DNA of 64,000 nt from Comamonas sp. BIGb0152. GTDB lineage: Bacteria > Pseudomonadota > Gammaproteobacteria > Burkholderiales > Burkholderiaceae_C. The position numbers and the translations under genes were made by a program. The stretch spans positions 124,001 through 188,000 of the forward strand of contig NZ_JANUDY010000002.1 of the NCBI RefSeq assembly GCF_024809975.1. The letters run 5' to 3'. Under the pieces are notes generated by a model. It searched no databases. It was not told the origin of the DNA and was given only the letters and a program-made list of their open reading frames with translations. Positions 26,247-36,137 of this stretch are shown here, one piece after another. Numbering within the stretch: position 1 is the first letter of the stretch; each line of letters starts with the position of its first letter.

Positions 26247-26738
26247 ATGAGCAAAAAAAACCATATCAGCGAAACGCCTGCCACCCAGTTTTTGAAGGCG
26301 CACAAGGTGGCATTTACCGAGCATCCTTACGACTATGTGGAGCACGGCGGCACAGCAGAGTCCGCCCGCCAGCTGGGGCTCGATGAGCATGTGGTGGTCA
26401 AGACCCTGGTGATGCAGAACCAGGATGCCAAGCCGCTGATCGTGCTGATGCATGGCGACTGCAAGGTATCGACCAAGAGCCTGGCGCGCCAGATTGGCGC
26501 CAAGAGTGTGGAGCCTTGCACGCCCGAGGTGGCCAGCCGCCACAGCGGCTACCTGGTGGGGGGGACATCGCCCTTTGGCCTGCGCAAGCCCATGCCGGTG
26601 TATATACAAGAGACGATTCTGGCGCTGCCGCGCATCGCCATCAATGGCGGGCGGCGTGGTTTTTTGGTGCAGATCGACCCCAAAGCCTGCGTTGAGGTAT
26701 TGGGTGCCCAGCCTGTGCAGTGCGCGCTGGCAGAATGA
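26247..26738 (+). CDS. ybaK: Cys-tRNA(Pro)/Cys-tRNA(Cys) deacylase
   Basis: A 163-residue trans-editing enzyme that removes cysteine wrongly loaded on tRNA-Pro. YbaK/EbsC family features: early TPATQFLKAHKVAF, YVEHGGTAESARQLG, the catalytic lysine region VVVKTLVMQ, and GGTSPFGLRKPMPVYI with GGRRGFLVQIDP in the C-terminal half. The ATG at 26247 is chosen because the upstream in-frame extension (from 26112) would read through the hairpin region and has no conservation pattern. It is followed by plsY after 67 bases on the same strand. Confidence 0.93.
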   Translation: MSKKNHISETPATQFLKAHKVAFTEHPYDYVEHGGTAESARQLGLDEHVVVKTLVMQNQDAKPLIVLMHGDCKVSTKSLARQIGAKSVEPCTPEVASRHSGYLVGGTSPFGLRKPMPVYIQETILALPRIAINGGRRGFLVQIDPKACVEVLGAQPVQCALAE

Positions 26739-26805
26739 GGCCTGCATTCGTCATACATATACCAGCCTACGCCTGCAGCCCAGGCGCACAGGCAAGGGGA
26801 GCAAT

Positions 26806-27438
26806 TTGAGTACCGTTTATTCCTTTTTGGCCACCATCTTGGCCTACCTCATCGGGTCGCTGTCGTTTGCGGTGATCGTCAGCCGAACCATGGGCCTCAA
26901 TGACCCGCGCACCTATGGCAGCAAAAACCCGGGCGCTACCAATGTGCTGCGCTCGGGCAGCAAGGCCGCAGCGGTAGTGACCTTGTTGCTGGATGCCGCC
27001 AAGGGCTGGCTGCCGGTGGCCTTGGTCACCTGGTTTGGCAAACCCTATGGCCTGGCAGAGGGCACCATTGCACTGGTGGGCATTGCCGCATTTCTGGGCC
27101 ATTTGTGGCCGGTGTTCTTCAAGTTTGAAGGCGGCAAGGGCGTGGCCACGGCGCTGGGCGTGCTGCTGGGCTTTAGCGGCTGGCTGGGGCTGCTGGTCTT
27201 GTTGGCCTGGGTGGCTGTGGCAGCCATCTGGCGCTATTCATCGCTGTCGTCGCTGGTGGCGGCGGTGCTGGCACCGGTGTTCTATATCCTCATCGGCGGC
27301 GAACTCTGGGATTTCCATGCCGAGATTTTTATCGCCGTGTTGGCCATGTCAGCCTTGCTGGTCTACCGCCACAAACTCAATATCCAGCGCCTGGTCGAAG
27401 GCAAGGAATCCAAGCTGGGCCAAAAGAAAAGCAAGTGA
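26806..27438 (+). CDS. plsY: Acyl-phosphate glycerol-3-phosphate acyltransferase
   Basis: An inner-membrane enzyme of 210 residues that acylates glycerol 3-phosphate with acyl-phosphate, the first step of phospholipid synthesis. Five membrane helices and the three PlsY motifs are present: GSKNPGATNVLRSG (motif 1), FKFEGGKGVATALG (motif 2, glycine-rich) and YRHKLNIQRLVEG (motif 3). The start is TTG at 26806, supported by AGGGGAG 5 bases before it and by the usual PlsY N-terminus; no ATG is near. It ends with a strong intrinsic terminator. Confidence 0.94.
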   Translation: MSTVYSFLATILAYLIGSLSFAVIVSRTMGLNDPRTYGSKNPGATNVLRSGSKAAAVVTLLLDAAKGWLPVALVTWFGKPYGLAEGTIALVGIAAFLGHLWPVFFKFEGGKGVATALGVLLGFSGWLGLLVLLAWVAVAAIWRYSSLSSLVAAVLAPVFYILIGGELWDFHAEIFIAVLAMSALLVYRHKLNIQRLVEGKESKLGQKKSK

Positions 27439-27468
27439 TGCACCGCGCTGCCATCGCGCAGACGGGAC

Positions 27469-27506
27469 AAGGGCTGAACACCATTGCGGGTTCAGCCCTT
27501 TTGTTT
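27469..27506. terminator. Bidirectional intrinsic terminator
   Basis: Stem AAGGGCTGAAC (27469-27479) and GTTCAGCCCTT (27490-27500), perfect over 11 pairs, then TTTGTTTT. It separates convergent plsY and the aspartyl protease gene. Confidence 0.9.
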
Positions 27507-27535
27507 TGTGCGGCGGCGCGGCAAAGGCGGGGGTT

Positions 27536-28240
27536 TTATTTGATCCGGTCCAAGGTCATCTGCGGGCCGGCGCGCTTCATCTCGAAGGCATTGAGAAAGC
27601 TATTGCCCAGCAGCACAAAGGGCATGTCGGACGAGGTGACCACGGCATCCACATTGCGCAGCTCCACATCGGAGATGCGCACGCTATTGAGCTTGAGGTA
27701 CCAGCCATGGCCCACGCCATTGGCCGTGCCCATGCGCACCGCACGGCCCTTGCTGTAGTCGATGCCCAGTTTGCGGGCCTCGCTCACCCCCAGGCTGACG
27801 GTGGTGGCGCCGGTATCCACCATAAAGCGCGTGGACTTGCCATTGATCATGCCGGCGGTCATGAAGTGGCCGGTGGCGTCGGCCGACAGCACGATGCGCC
27901 CGGTATTGCTCACCGGCAGCGCTGCATCGGAGACGCTGACGGGTGATTCGCCCATGCGCAGGCTATGGGCCACGCCGGCAATGCGTACCTGCGCCTGCCC
28001 ATCTTTGACGCTGATGACCTGCACCTGCTGGTAGCTGCTACCGGCTGCCACGGCCTTGGGCGCCCGGCCATCAATGACCAGCAAGGCCTTGTCGCCCAGA
28101 ATGCCGGCCAGTGCCACCGAGCGGGGGGCATCGGCCGTGTCTTGTGCAAGGGCTGCAAAGCCAGCGCTGCAGCACAGAGCCACCAGCAGGCCCGGCATCC
28201 AGCCTGCGCGTGGGCTGAGCGGAGAAAACAGAGAGTTCAT
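27536..28240 (-). CDS. Periplasmic retropepsin-like aspartic protease
   Basis: A 234-residue exported protein of the clan AA aspartic protease family found in proteobacteria. A signal peptide (MPGLLVALCCSAGFAALA) is followed by a strand-rich domain with GMGESPV-type turns and then the protease domain. The active site is FMVDTGATTVSLG, with DTGA as in retropepsins, and the flap and second strand VVTSSDMPFVLLGNSFLN follow. It probably acts as a dimer. The start at 28240 matches the signal peptide; the frame is open further to 28333. Substrate unknown. Confidence 0.88.
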   Translation of the reverse strand: MNSLFSPLSPRAGWMPGLLVALCCSAGFAALAQDTADAPRSVALAGILGDKALLVIDGRAPKAVAAGSSYQQVQVISVKDGQAQVRIAGVAHSLRMGESPVSVSDAALPVSNTGRIVLSADATGHFMTAGMINGKSTRFMVDTGATTVSLGVSEARKLGIDYSKGRAVRMGTANGVGHGWYLKLNSVRISDVELRNVDAVVTSSDMPFVLLGNSFLNAFEMKRAGPQMTLDRIK

Positions 28241-28433
28241 AGGTATCTGGGGCAGCGGGCGCACAGCAACACCGTGCAGCGCCGAGTCTATCGCCCGCAG
28301 GGAGCAGGGCATTTGCTTTACATCGTAAAGCAAGCCTTGGATGCCAGAAGCAGAGATTTATTTTTTTCGCAGAGAGGCTAGATCGTTGTTTTTTGGAAAT
28401 CTAAATGCAGGATTAAGGTTAATACATTGCTAT

Positions 28434-28448
28434 TGATAATCGTTATCA
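28434..28448. promoter_or_regulatory. Fur box upstream of the siderophore receptor
   Basis: A perfect interrupted palindrome TGATAA-TCG-TTATCA, inside ATTGATAATCGTTATCATT, 66 bases before the receptor start. The sequence is close to the GATAATGATAATCATTATC Fur consensus, so iron repression is likely. Confidence 0.75.
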
Positions 28449-28514
28449 TTAGCATTCCTCACTCAATTTTTACAAGCCGTTTACCAAACGGAATTATTGT
28501 TTCAGGAGTTTTCA

Positions 28515-30656
28515 ATGATCCAAGCCCTTCGCAGCGAGACCCTCGCGCGTACAAGAGGCGAGCGTGCCAGCCTGTCGGTGGCGGCGCTGTTGATGCTGGC
28601 CTATGTGCCCGCCATCGCGCAAGAGCACACCTTGCCAACGGTCCAGGTGTCTGCCGACCATTACGACCCCGATGATGTGCGCCCCGAAGGCGTGACCACG
28701 GCGACCAAGACCTATATGGCGCCCAAGGACATCCCGCAGACCATCGACACCCTGGAGGTCAACAAGTACAAGAGCTATGGCATCAATGACCTGTCGGTGA
28801 TGCTCGATGGCGTGCCGGGCGTGAACACCAGCTACGACATGCGCGGCGAGGGCGTGATGATTCGGGGCTTCAATGCCGACAGCGGAGACATCTACCGCGA
28901 TGGTGTGCGCGAATCCGGCCAGGTGCGCCGCAGCACCGCGAACGTGGAGCGCATCGAGATTCTGAAAGGCCCCGCCTCGGTGCTGTATGGCCGTGGCGCT
29001 GGCGGCGGTGTGGTCAACATGGTCAGCAAGCAGGCGCGCTTTGACGGCGTCAGCAGCGTGACCTTGCGAGGCGGCTCCTGGGAGAACGTGGGCGGCACCA
29101 TCGACATCAACAAGGTGCTCAGCCCCAATGTGGTCGTGCGGCTGACGGCCGACCGCGAGCAGGCGCACAGCTTTCGCAGCGGCATCCGCAACCGCAACGA
29201 GATGGTCTCGCCCAGCATTCTGGTGGACACGCGCACGGGCCTGCGCTGGACCGGCCAGTACACCTATGACAATGTCTGGCGTGTGCCCGACCGGGGCCCC
29301 ACGTACGAGCAGATGCCGCCGGGCATGTCGCTGCGCCAGGGCTTTGCCCAGCCGGGCGATTTTGTTGAAGACCGCCTGCGCGTGCTGCGCTCGGACCTGT
29401 CCTATGAGTTCAACCCGGCCTGGAGTGTGCGCTGGGTGGCCAGCAAGCGCGAAGCCAGCCAGGATTTTGACCACTACTTTGCCGGCACCTATTGCAACCC
29501 CCAAGGTCTGACGCCTGCGGGTGCCAAGTGCGCCAACCCCGGCCTACTGCGCCAAAGCTATGCCTGGCAGCAAACCGAGAACCGCACCACCACCCACACG
29601 GTGGATCTGACCGGCAAGTTGGACCTGGCCGGCATGCGCCATGAGCTGCTGCTGGGTGTGGAGCATAGCGAGGAAGAGCGTGCGCCGCGCCTGTTCAGCA
29701 CCGCCAACAGCAATGGCTATATCGACCCGAACAACCCGGTGTTTGATGCCGTGCGGCCACCGCAAGGCGCGCCATCGCAGCACAACCTGCACAAAGGCAC
29801 GGCCCGCGCGCTGTATCTGCAGGATTTGATCAGCCTCAGCGACCAGTGGAAGCTGCTGCTGGGCGCGCGCTACGACAACTTCGACTTCAACAGCACCAAC
29901 CAGCTGACCAATGCCAGCCGCAGCACCGACGGCAACTCCGTCAGCCCCCGTGCTGGCATTGTCTGGCAGCCGGTGCGTGATCACAGCCTGTATGCCTCCT
30001 GGAGCCGCAGCTTCTCGCCCTATGGCGGCCGGGGCACGCTGTCGGTGGATACGGGTGCCGGTGCGGTGCTCGATGATGAGCCCCAGCATTCGCAGCAGTA
30101 CGAGATGGGTGTCAAAAGCGACTGGCTGGATGGCGCGCTGTCGACGCAGCTGGCCGTCTACCAGCTGGAGCACTACAACATCCGCTACCGCCCCGATCCG
30201 GACAACGACCCCTTCACCTGGGCGGTGCGCGGCAAAGAGCGCTCGCGCGGTATTGAGTTCAGTGCCGCCGGCCGTGTGGCACCGTTTTGGTATGTGCGCG
30301 GCGGCGTCGGCATCATGGCGGCCAAGGTCACCGAGAACAAGTCCAACCCCGCGCTGGAAGGCAACTACCTGGCCAACACCGCGCGCCGCAATGGCAATGT
30401 GTTCCTGCGCTATGCGCCTGCGGGCAACTGGTATGCGGAGCTGGGTGTGACCCACACCAGCGCGCGCTATACCAATGACGCCAACACCGCGCGCGTGCCG
30501 GGCTACACCCGCTGGGATGGCCTGGTGGGCTGGCGCGCAGCGCCGTGGACCGTCACCCTGGCCGTCTCCAACCTGACCAACAAGGAATACTGGCGCAGCA
30601 GCAGCATGCCCGGCACGCCCCGTGGTGCTTTGCTGAGCGCGAACTACCAGTTCTAA
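28515..30656 (+). CDS. TonB-dependent siderophore receptor
   Basis: A 713-residue outer-membrane receptor that imports ferric siderophores using energy from TonB-ExbB-ExbD. After a signal peptide (SLSVAALLMLAYVPAIAQ), the plug domain has VTTATKTYMAPKDIPQTIDT, then the conserved VMLDGVPGVN, MIRGFN and RIEILKGPASVLYGRGAGGGVVN. A 22-strand barrel follows and ends in the TonB-receptor C-terminus with a final Phe (LLSANYQF). The start at 28515 has AGGAG 6 bases upstream. A Fur box in front and a terminator behind make it a single-gene, iron-regulated unit. The ligand could not be assigned. Confidence 0.95.
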   Translation: MIQALRSETLARTRGERASLSVAALLMLAYVPAIAQEHTLPTVQVSADHYDPDDVRPEGVTTATKTYMAPKDIPQTIDTLEVNKYKSYGINDLSVMLDGVPGVNTSYDMRGEGVMIRGFNADSGDIYRDGVRESGQVRRSTANVERIEILKGPASVLYGRGAGGGVVNMVSKQARFDGVSSVTLRGGSWENVGGTIDINKVLSPNVVVRLTADREQAHSFRSGIRNRNEMVSPSILVDTRTGLRWTGQYTYDNVWRVPDRGPTYEQMPPGMSLRQGFAQPGDFVEDRLRVLRSDLSYEFNPAWSVRWVASKREASQDFDHYFAGTYCNPQGLTPAGAKCANPGLLRQSYAWQQTENRTTTHTVDLTGKLDLAGMRHELLLGVEHSEEERAPRLFSTANSNGYIDPNNPVFDAVRPPQGAPSQHNLHKGTARALYLQDLISLSDQWKLLLGARYDNFDFNSTNQLTNASRSTDGNSVSPRAGIVWQPVRDHSLYASWSRSFSPYGGRGTLSVDTGAGAVLDDEPQHSQQYEMGVKSDWLDGALSTQLAVYQLEHYNIRYRPDPDNDPFTWAVRGKERSRGIEFSAAGRVAPFWYVRGGVGIMAAKVTENKSNPALEGNYLANTARRNGNVFLRYAPAGNWYAELGVTHTSARYTNDANTARVPGYTRWDGLVGWRAAPWTVTLAVSNLTNKEYWRSSSMPGTPRGALLSANYQF

Positions 30657-30673
30657 ACGGCTTGGCGCCATAA

Positions 30674-30716
30674 AAACAGGCCGCGCTGCATAGCTTGCAG
30701 CGCGGCCTGTTTGTTT
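30674..30716. terminator. Bidirectional intrinsic terminator
   Basis: Perfect 15-base stem ACAGGCCGCGCTGCA (30676-30690) and TGCAGCGCGGCCTGT (30696-30710), A-run on one side and TTGTTT on the other. It serves the receptor gene and the convergent yajQ gene. Confidence 0.92.
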
Positions 30717-30731
30717 GTGACCGAAGGTGGA

Positions 30732-31217
30732 TCAGTCGCGGAAATTGTTGAACGAAATCGGCACGTCGGTCACGTCTTTTTTCAGCAGCGCCATCGCGGC
30801 TTGCAGGTCATCGCGCTTGGTGCCGGTGACGCGCACGGCATCGCCCTGGATGGCAGCTTGCACCTTCATCTTGCTGTCCTTGATGAGCTTTTGGATCTTC
30901 TTGGCCAGCTCTTGCTCGATGCCGTTGCGCACCTTGATCACTTGCTTGACCTTGTCGCCGCCGACCTTCTGCACGGGGCCCTTGTCCAAAAAGCGCACAT
31001 CCACATTGCGCTTGGTCAGCTTGTTGCGCAGGATGTCTTCGACCTGCACCAGCTGAAAATCGGCATCGCCGAACATGACGATCTCTTTGTCCTTGAGCTC
31101 GATGCCGGCCGAGCTTCCCTTGAAGTCGAAACGGGTGCCAATTTCCTTGGCGGAATTCTCAACAGCGTTTTTCACCTCGACGAAGTCGGCTTCGCAAACC
31201 GTGTCAAACGATGGCAT
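30732..31217 (-). CDS. yajQ: YajQ-family cyclic-di-GMP/nucleotide-binding protein
   Basis: A 161-residue protein with two RNP-like ferredoxin folds, the YajQ family. In some proteobacteria it binds cyclic di-GMP and modulates transcription. Recognisable family sequence: [33 protein letters not shown], and the ending [19 protein letters not shown]...FNNFRD. AAGGAG stands in front of the ATG. It is divergent from murB with a 65-base gap shared by both promoters. Confidence 0.95.
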   Translation of the reverse strand: MPSFDTVCEADFVEVKNAVENSAKEIGTRFDFKGSSAGIELKDKEIVMFGDADFQLVQVEDILRNKLTKRNVDVRFLDKGPVQKVGGDKVKQVIKVRNGIEQELAKKIQKLIKDSKMKVQAAIQGDAVRVTGTKRDDLQAAMALLKKDVTDVPISFNNFRD

Positions 31218-31282
31218 AAATACTCTCCTTGCAGGCCAGGCTGAGCGCCTGAGTGGGTCGCGACAAGTGCGACAATCTAGCG

Positions 31283-32383
31283 ATGTTAGTCGAGAAAAAT
31301 GCCCCGCTGCAGCAATACAACACCTTTGGCATCATGGCGCGGGCCATGAACCTGGTGCGCGTGCAATCCCCCCAAGATATCCCAGAATTTTTGGCGCAGC
31401 CTCCGCTGGGCGCCAGCCGCCAGGTGGTGGTGCTTGGGGGTGGCAGCAATATTGTCATCACCGGCGATGTCGAGCCCACCGTCTTCAAGATGGAAATCAT
31501 GGGCAAGCGCCTGGTCGAAGAGACCGACAAGCACTACATCATTGAAGTGGGTGCCGGCGAGGTTTGGCACGAGGTGGTGGCCTGGAGCCTGGCCCAGGGC
31601 TACCCGGGGCTGGAGAACCTGGCGCTGATCCCTGGCACCGCAGGTGCCGCGCCGGTACAGAACATTGGTGCCTATGGTGTGGAGTTGCAAGATCGCTTTG
31701 ACTCGCTCGATGCGATGGATCTGAGCAATGGCCAGCATTTCAGCCTGCAGGCGGCGCAATGCGCGTTTGGCTACCGGGATTCGGTGTTCAAGCATGCGCC
31801 GGCCGAAACCATGCCGCTGACCATGATCGCCCGCGCCACCGGCGTGGCCGAGCCCCGGGGCATGGGGCTGGCGGGCCGCGCCGTCATCACCCATGTGCGC
31901 CTGCGCCTGGCCAAGGATTGGAAGCCCGAGCTGGGCTACCTGGACCTGGCCCGCAAGCAGGCCGAAAAAGGCATTGCGCAGCCGACGGCCCAGGACATCT
32001 TTGACTGGGTGGTCGAGATTCGCCGCGCCAAGCTGCCCGACCCGGCGCAGATCGGCAATGCCGGCAGCTTTTTCAAAAACCCGCAGGTTACGGCCGACCA
32101 GTGCGAGGACATCATCGCGCGCGAACCCAAAATTGTGCACTACCCCATGCTGGATGGCAGCATCAAGCTGGCGGCGGGCTGGATGATCGATGCCTGCGGC
32201 TGGCGGGGCAAAAGCATTGGCAAGGCCGGTGTGTATGACCGCCAGGCGCTGGTGCTGGTCAACCTGGGTGAGGGCGAGGGCAGCGTTACTGGTGGTGAGG
32301 TGGTCACCTTGGCGCGTGCCATCCAGACCAGCGTTTACGAGCGCTTTGGAATCCAGCTGGAGCCCGAGCCCGTCGTTTGGTAG
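31283..32383 (+). CDS. murB: UDP-N-acetylenolpyruvoylglucosamine reductase (type I)
   Basis: A 366-residue FAD enzyme that completes UDP-N-acetylmuramate synthesis for peptidoglycan, in the cytosol. FAD-binding [12 protein letters not shown] and [19 protein letters not shown] are present. The catalytic set is visible: Arg in FGYRDSVFK, Ser in [10 protein letters not shown], Glu in the C-terminal LEPEPVVW. The E. coli-type (type I) length and loop are kept. The ATG at 31283 is chosen by homology; an upstream GTG/ATG-type start at 31253 exists. It converges with the MFS gene with an 11-base gap. Confidence 0.96.
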   Translation: MLVEKNAPLQQYNTFGIMARAMNLVRVQSPQDIPEFLAQPPLGASRQVVVLGGGSNIVITGDVEPTVFKMEIMGKRLVEETDKHYIIEVGAGEVWHEVVAWSLAQGYPGLENLALIPGTAGAAPVQNIGAYGVELQDRFDSLDAMDLSNGQHFSLQAAQCAFGYRDSVFKHAPAETMPLTMIARATGVAEPRGMGLAGRAVITHVRLRLAKDWKPELGYLDLARKQAEKGIAQPTAQDIFDWVVEIRRAKLPDPAQIGNAGSFFKNPQVTADQCEDIIAREPKIVHYPMLDGSIKLAAGWMIDACGWRGKSIGKAGVYDRQALVLVNLGEGEGSVTGGEVVTLARAIQTSVYERFGIQLEPEPVVW

Positions 32384-32394
32384 GCGCGTCAGAC

Positions 32395-33624
32395 TCAGCG
32401 TTTGCCAGGCGGTATCCAGCGCGCCAGTGCAGCGGCTGCGCCCCAGGCCAGCAGGCCGATGCAAGCGATGCCGCTGGCCAGGGACAGGCTGCCGGCCAGG
32501 AACGACAGCAGAGCCGGCCCAAGGGACGAGCCCAGGTCGGCCGCCAGTCGCCATAGCCCCAGAAAATGTGCCCTGGCATGGCGCGGCGCATGGTCGGCGC
32601 CCAAGGTCATGATCAGCCCCGAGCCGATGCCATTGCCAAAGCCCAGTGCCATGGCGGCCAGCAGCAGCGTGGTCACCGTGCTGGTCAAGGGCATCAACAG
32701 CATGGCGGCGCCCATCACCAGCATCGACGGCACGGCCACCCAGCGCCGGCCTTTCAGATCCATCAGCTTGCCTGCGGGGTAGAAGACCAGCATATCGATA
32801 GCGCCCGCCAGCCCGTAAACCAGCGAGGCAGCCGCTGGCGCCAGGCCCAGGTGGTCGGCCCACAGCGGAATGACCACTTGGCGCGAGGCGCGCACGGCGC
32901 TGACCAGCAACACGCCCAGGCCGAGGGTGAGAAACAGCTTGTGGTGCGCGCGCAGGATGCCGGCGATCGACGGTGCCTCGGTCGGTACCGGCTGGCCTGG
33001 CAGCCCGGTGGGGGCAGCGAGATCGGGCACGCGCAAGCCAATGGCTGCGGCGCAGAGCACGCCCACGATGCCCACCGCAAATGCGGCATGCAGGCCCCAG
33101 GCATGCATGGCCCAGGCGCCGATAAAGGGCCCGATAAACATGCCGATGCGCATCACCCCGCCCAAGGTGGACAGTGCCCGCGCGCGGAATGACACCGGCA
33201 CGGCCTCGGTCAAATAGCTTTGCCGCGCCAGGTTGTAAACCGCCTGCGACATGCCCACCATCAGGCAGCCCAGCGCAAACAGCCACAGCTGCGCGGTGGC
33301 CATGCAGAGCGCCATGCCCAGGGCGCTCCACAGGCCAGCCGCCACAATCGCCCAGCGTTCGCCCCAGCGCGCCGTGATCAGCGAGGCCGGAATATTGCTC
33401 AGCAAGGAGCCGATGCTGATCAGTGCCACCACCAGCGCCGCCATAGATACGGATGCGCCCAGATCGCGCGCCATCAGCACGATCACCGGCAGCACCGCAC
33501 CCTCGCCAATGCCAAAAAGCAGCGAGGGGCCAAAGGCCGCCACGGCAATGCGGCGCAGCGAGAAATCTGCGCTTGTGCCTGCTACGGGATCCGGTGCGGG
33601 GGGAGGGGAGCTGGGCGTGCCCAT
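32395..33624 (-). CDS. Major facilitator superfamily transporter
   Basis: A 409-residue inner-membrane protein with 12 predicted helices in two six-helix halves and a longer cytosolic loop near residues 190-215 (VPDLAAPTGLPGQPVPTEA). The sequence after helix 2 (ITARWGERW) is a variant of the MFS loop 2-3 motif. It fits drug- or metabolite-proton antiporters; no substrate can be named. It is convergent with murB. The 160-base gap after its start holds no gene. Confidence 0.88.
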   Translation of the reverse strand: MGTPSSPPPAPDPVAGTSADFSLRRIAVAAFGPSLLFGIGEGAVLPVIVLMARDLGASVSMAALVVALISIGSLLSNIPASLITARWGERWAIVAAGLWSALGMALCMATAQLWLFALGCLMVGMSQAVYNLARQSYLTEAVPVSFRARALSTLGGVMRIGMFIGPFIGAWAMHAWGLHAAFAVGIVGVLCAAAIGLRVPDLAAPTGLPGQPVPTEAPSIAGILRAHHKLFLTLGLGVLLVSAVRASRQVVIPLWADHLGLAPAAASLVYGLAGAIDMLVFYPAGKLMDLKGRRWVAVPSMLVMGAAMLLMPLTSTVTTLLLAAMALGFGNGIGSGLIMTLGADHAPRHARAHFLGLWRLAADLGSSLGPALLSFLAGSLSLASGIACIGLLAWGAAAALARWIPPGKR

Positions 33625-33783
33625 GGTGGCGGTGAGGGGGGTGCGAATCTGCGCTGGTGGCCCGAAGGGTGCTTGGCGCTGCCAAGAACTTCTTCAAGCG
33701 CAGCAGCCTCGGGCCCTATTTTGCGCCTACCCGGCGCTTGGATGGCGCTGATCCTGTCGCGGGCAGAACGCGGCTTAGTCTGC

Positions 33784-34560
33784 TTACTTGAGGCTGCCCG
33801 AGAGGAAGCGCGCCAGGCGCTCGCTCTTGGGGTTGGCCAGCACCTCGCGGGGCGGGCCTTGTTCTTCGATCAGGCCCTGGTGCAGGAAGATCACGTGGTT
33901 GGAGACCTCGCGGGCAAAGCCCATCTCGTGGGTCACGACCAGCATGGTGCGGCCTTCCTGGGCCAGCACCTGCATCACGCGCAGCACTTCGCCGACCAGC
34001 TCGGGGTCGAGGGCCGAGGTGGGCTCGTCAAACAGCATCACCTCGGGCTCTACCGCCAGTGCGCGGGCAATGGCCACGCGCTGCTGCTGGCCGCCGCTCA
34101 TGTGGTTGGGGTAGCTGTCTTCCTTGCTCTCCAGGCCCACCAGTTTGAGGTACTTGCGGGCACGGGCCACGGCCTCGTCCTTGCTCAGGCCCAGCACATG
34201 CACGGGCACTTCGATGATGTTCTGCATCACCGTCATATGCGCCCAGAGGTTGAAGTGCTGGAACACCATGGCCAGCTTGCTGCGCAGGCGTTGGAGTTGC
34301 TTGGGGTCGACCGCGTTCAGCGCGCCGTTGCGGTCGGTACGCAGCTGCAGGCTTTCGCCAGCCACGATGATTTGCCCTTGCTGCGGCTGCTCCAGCAGGT
34401 TGATGCAGCGCAAAAAGGTGCTCTTGCCCGAGCCAGAACTGCCGATGATGCTGATCACGTCGCCAGCGCAGGCGTTGAGTGAGACGCCCTTGAGCACCTG
34501 GTTGCTGCCATAGCTCTTGTGGATGTCCAGCGCCTGCAGTTTGTAGTTGGATGCGTTCAT
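33784..34560 (-). CDS. Polar amino acid ABC transporter ATPase (HisP-like)
   Basis: The 258-residue ATPase of a histidine/lysine-arginine-ornithine type importer. Walker [11 protein letters not shown]-loop [13 protein letters not shown], signature [16 protein letters not shown], Walker [13 protein letters not shown] and the switch [10 protein letters not shown] are all intact. The start at 34560 begins [18 protein letters not shown]. It is the last gene of the minus-strand order binding protein, permease, permease, ATPase, 19 bases after the second permease. Confidence 0.95.
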   Translation of the reverse strand: MNASNYKLQALDIHKSYGSNQVLKGVSLNACAGDVISIIGSSGSGKSTFLRCINLLEQPQQGQIIVAGESLQLRTDRNGALNAVDPKQLQRLRSKLAMVFQHFNLWAHMTVMQNIIEVPVHVLGLSKDEAVARARKYLKLVGLESKEDSYPNHMSGGQQQRVAIARALAVEPEVMLFDEPTSALDPELVGEVLRVMQVLAQEGRTMLVVTHEMGFAREVSNHVIFLHQGLIEEQGPPREVLANPKSERLARFLSGSLK

Positions 34561-34579
34561 ATCTCGATGCTCAAATGTC

Positions 34580-35293
34580 TTAGGCCTTGCGCGGGGCCAG
34601 ATAGCCCAGGAAACGGCGCTCTGCCAGGCGGAAGATGCCAATCAGGATGAAGGTGATGCTCAGGTAGATCACCGCCGCCGCGATATAGGCTTCAAACGGC
34701 AGGTAGTAGTCCGAGTACACCCGGCTGGCCGCGCCGGTCAGATCGACCAGCGACGGCACGATGGAGGCCAGGCTGGTCGAGTGCAGCATCATCACCACCT
34801 CGTTGCTGTAGGCGGGCAAGGTGCGGCGGATGGCGCTGGGCATGACGATGCGGCGCATCAGCTGCCAGCGGCTCATGCCCATGGCGCGGGCGGCCTCCAC
34901 TTCGCCCTTGTAGGTTTCGCGGATGGAGCCGGCCAACATCTCGGCCGTGTAGGCGGCCGTGTTCAAGGTGAAGGCCAGGAAGGCGCAGAAGAAGGGCTCT
35001 TTGAAATAGGTCCAAGGCCAGACCGTGTCCCAGCGCGCCTGCACCCATTCGAGCTGGGAGAAGCCGTAGTAGATCAGGTAGACCTGGATCAGCAGCGGCG
35101 TGCCGCGCATGAAGTAGGTGAAGGCCCCCACGGTTTTGCGCAGCAGCCAGGAGCGGCTGACCAGCGCCAGCGCGCCCAGCAGCGCCAAAACTGCGCCAAT
35201 GAACAGGCTGGACAGCAGCAGCTTGAGGGTGGTGACCAGGCCCTCACCGTACAGTGCAATGGTGTCGGGCTGAAAAATGACGTCCCAGTTCAT
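34580..35293 (-). CDS. Polar amino acid ABC transporter permease (HisM-like)
   Basis: A 237-residue inner-membrane permease with five helices. The EAA coupling loop is [22 protein letters not shown] (residues about 130-150), the site that contacts the ATPase. The [20 protein letters not shown] block is typical of HisM. The ATG at 35293 overlaps the end of the other permease gene (ATGA). Confidence 0.94.
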   Translation of the reverse strand: MNWDVIFQPDTIALYGEGLVTTLKLLLSSLFIGAVLALLGALALVSRSWLLRKTVGAFTYFMRGTPLLIQVYLIYYGFSQLEWVQARWDTVWPWTYFKEPFFCAFLAFTLNTAAYTAEMLAGSIRETYKGEVEAARAMGMSRWQLMRRIVMPSAIRRTLPAYSNEVVMMLHSTSLASIVPSLVDLTGAASRVYSDYYLPFEAYIAAAVIYLSITFILIGIFRLAERRFLGYLAPRKA

Positions 35294-35976
35294 AGCTGCA
35301 CCTTTTCGGTTCCCAGGCTGTAGCGAGCATTGAGGCGGCCCAGCGCCCACAGAGAGACCGATGTGTAGACGAGGTACAAGGCAGCGGTGAACAAGAAGAA
35401 GATGAAGGGCTCGCGCGCCGCCGCGCTGGCCTGTTTGGCCAGGTAGGTCATGTCTTGCAGGCCGATCAGGCTGACCAGCGCGGTGGCCTTGATCAGCACC
35501 AGCCAGTTATTGGTAAAGCCGGGCAGCGCATAGCGCACCATCTGCGGCAGGGTGATGCGGAAAAAGGTCTTGAGCGGGCTCATGCCAAAAGCCCAGGCCG
35601 CTTCCATCTGCCCCTTGGGGATGGCCAGGATCGCGCCCCGGAAGGTCTCGGTCATGTAGGCGCCGTAGATAAAGCCAATGGTGAAGGAGCCGGCGACAAA
35701 GGGGTTGAGGTCGACCGAGCTTTCGCTGCCCATTTTTTCGAGCAAGGTATTGAGGCCGATGGCGCCGCCGTAAAAGATCAGCAGCATCATCACCAGCTCG
35801 GGGATGCCGCGCACGACCGAGGTATAGACCGTTGCCAGCACCACCAGCGGGCGGCGCCCCGAGAGCTTGGCGCTGGCGCCCAGCAGCCCCAGCACGGTGG
35901 CGATGGCGGCCGATGCCAGCGAGACCGCCACCGTCAGCAGCGAGCCCATCAGGATCGATTGAAAGTAATCACTCAT
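35290..35976 (-). CDS. Polar amino acid ABC transporter permease (HisQ-like)
   Basis: A 228-residue permease partner of the preceding gene. VYTSVVRGIPELVMMLLIFYGG and the EAA loop GQMEAAWAFGMSPLKTFFRITLP are the expected family features. The two permeases form a heterodimer in the membrane. A 208-base gap with a strong hairpin separates it from the upstream binding-protein gene. Confidence 0.94.
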   Translation of the reverse strand: MSDYFQSILMGSLLTVAVSLASAAIATVLGLLGASAKLSGRRPLVVLATVYTSVVRGIPELVMMLLIFYGGAIGLNTLLEKMGSESSVDLNPFVAGSFTIGFIYGAYMTETFRGAILAIPKGQMEAAWAFGMSPLKTFFRITLPQMVRYALPGFTNNWLVLIKATALVSLIGLQDMTYLAKQASAAAREPFIFFLFTAALYLVYTSVSLWALGRLNARYSLGTEKVQL

Positions 35977-36061
35977 AGTTTTTGGCCTTAGGCGCCGCAA
36001 TCGCTGTGTGCTATCGGGCGCGTGGATGGCCTGGTGTATGCCTCTGAGGGCGCTTGCAAAT

Positions 36062-36137
36062 AGGGCTTTGCACCAAGCAATTGCGGCGCGTTCCAGTATG
36101 AAGACTCTGGAGCAGCGCGCCGCTTGGTGTTAGCCCT
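36062..36137 (-). repeat. Large imperfect hairpin between binding-protein and permease genes
   Basis: Paired segments AGGGCT/AGCCCT (36062-36067, 36132-36137), ACCAAGC/GCTTGGT (36072-36078, 36122-36128) and GGCGCG/CGCGCC (36085-36090, 36116-36121), with an inner CCAG/CTGG. In the transcript it lies just after the binding-protein stop and could protect that mRNA end or partly stop transcription, giving more binding protein than permease. Confidence 0.6.

Noticed and set aside
31286-33697. 803-codon minus-strand frame over murB and the MFS gene
   Set aside because: It runs across two genes of opposite strands and has Arg/Gly-rich non-protein-like composition.
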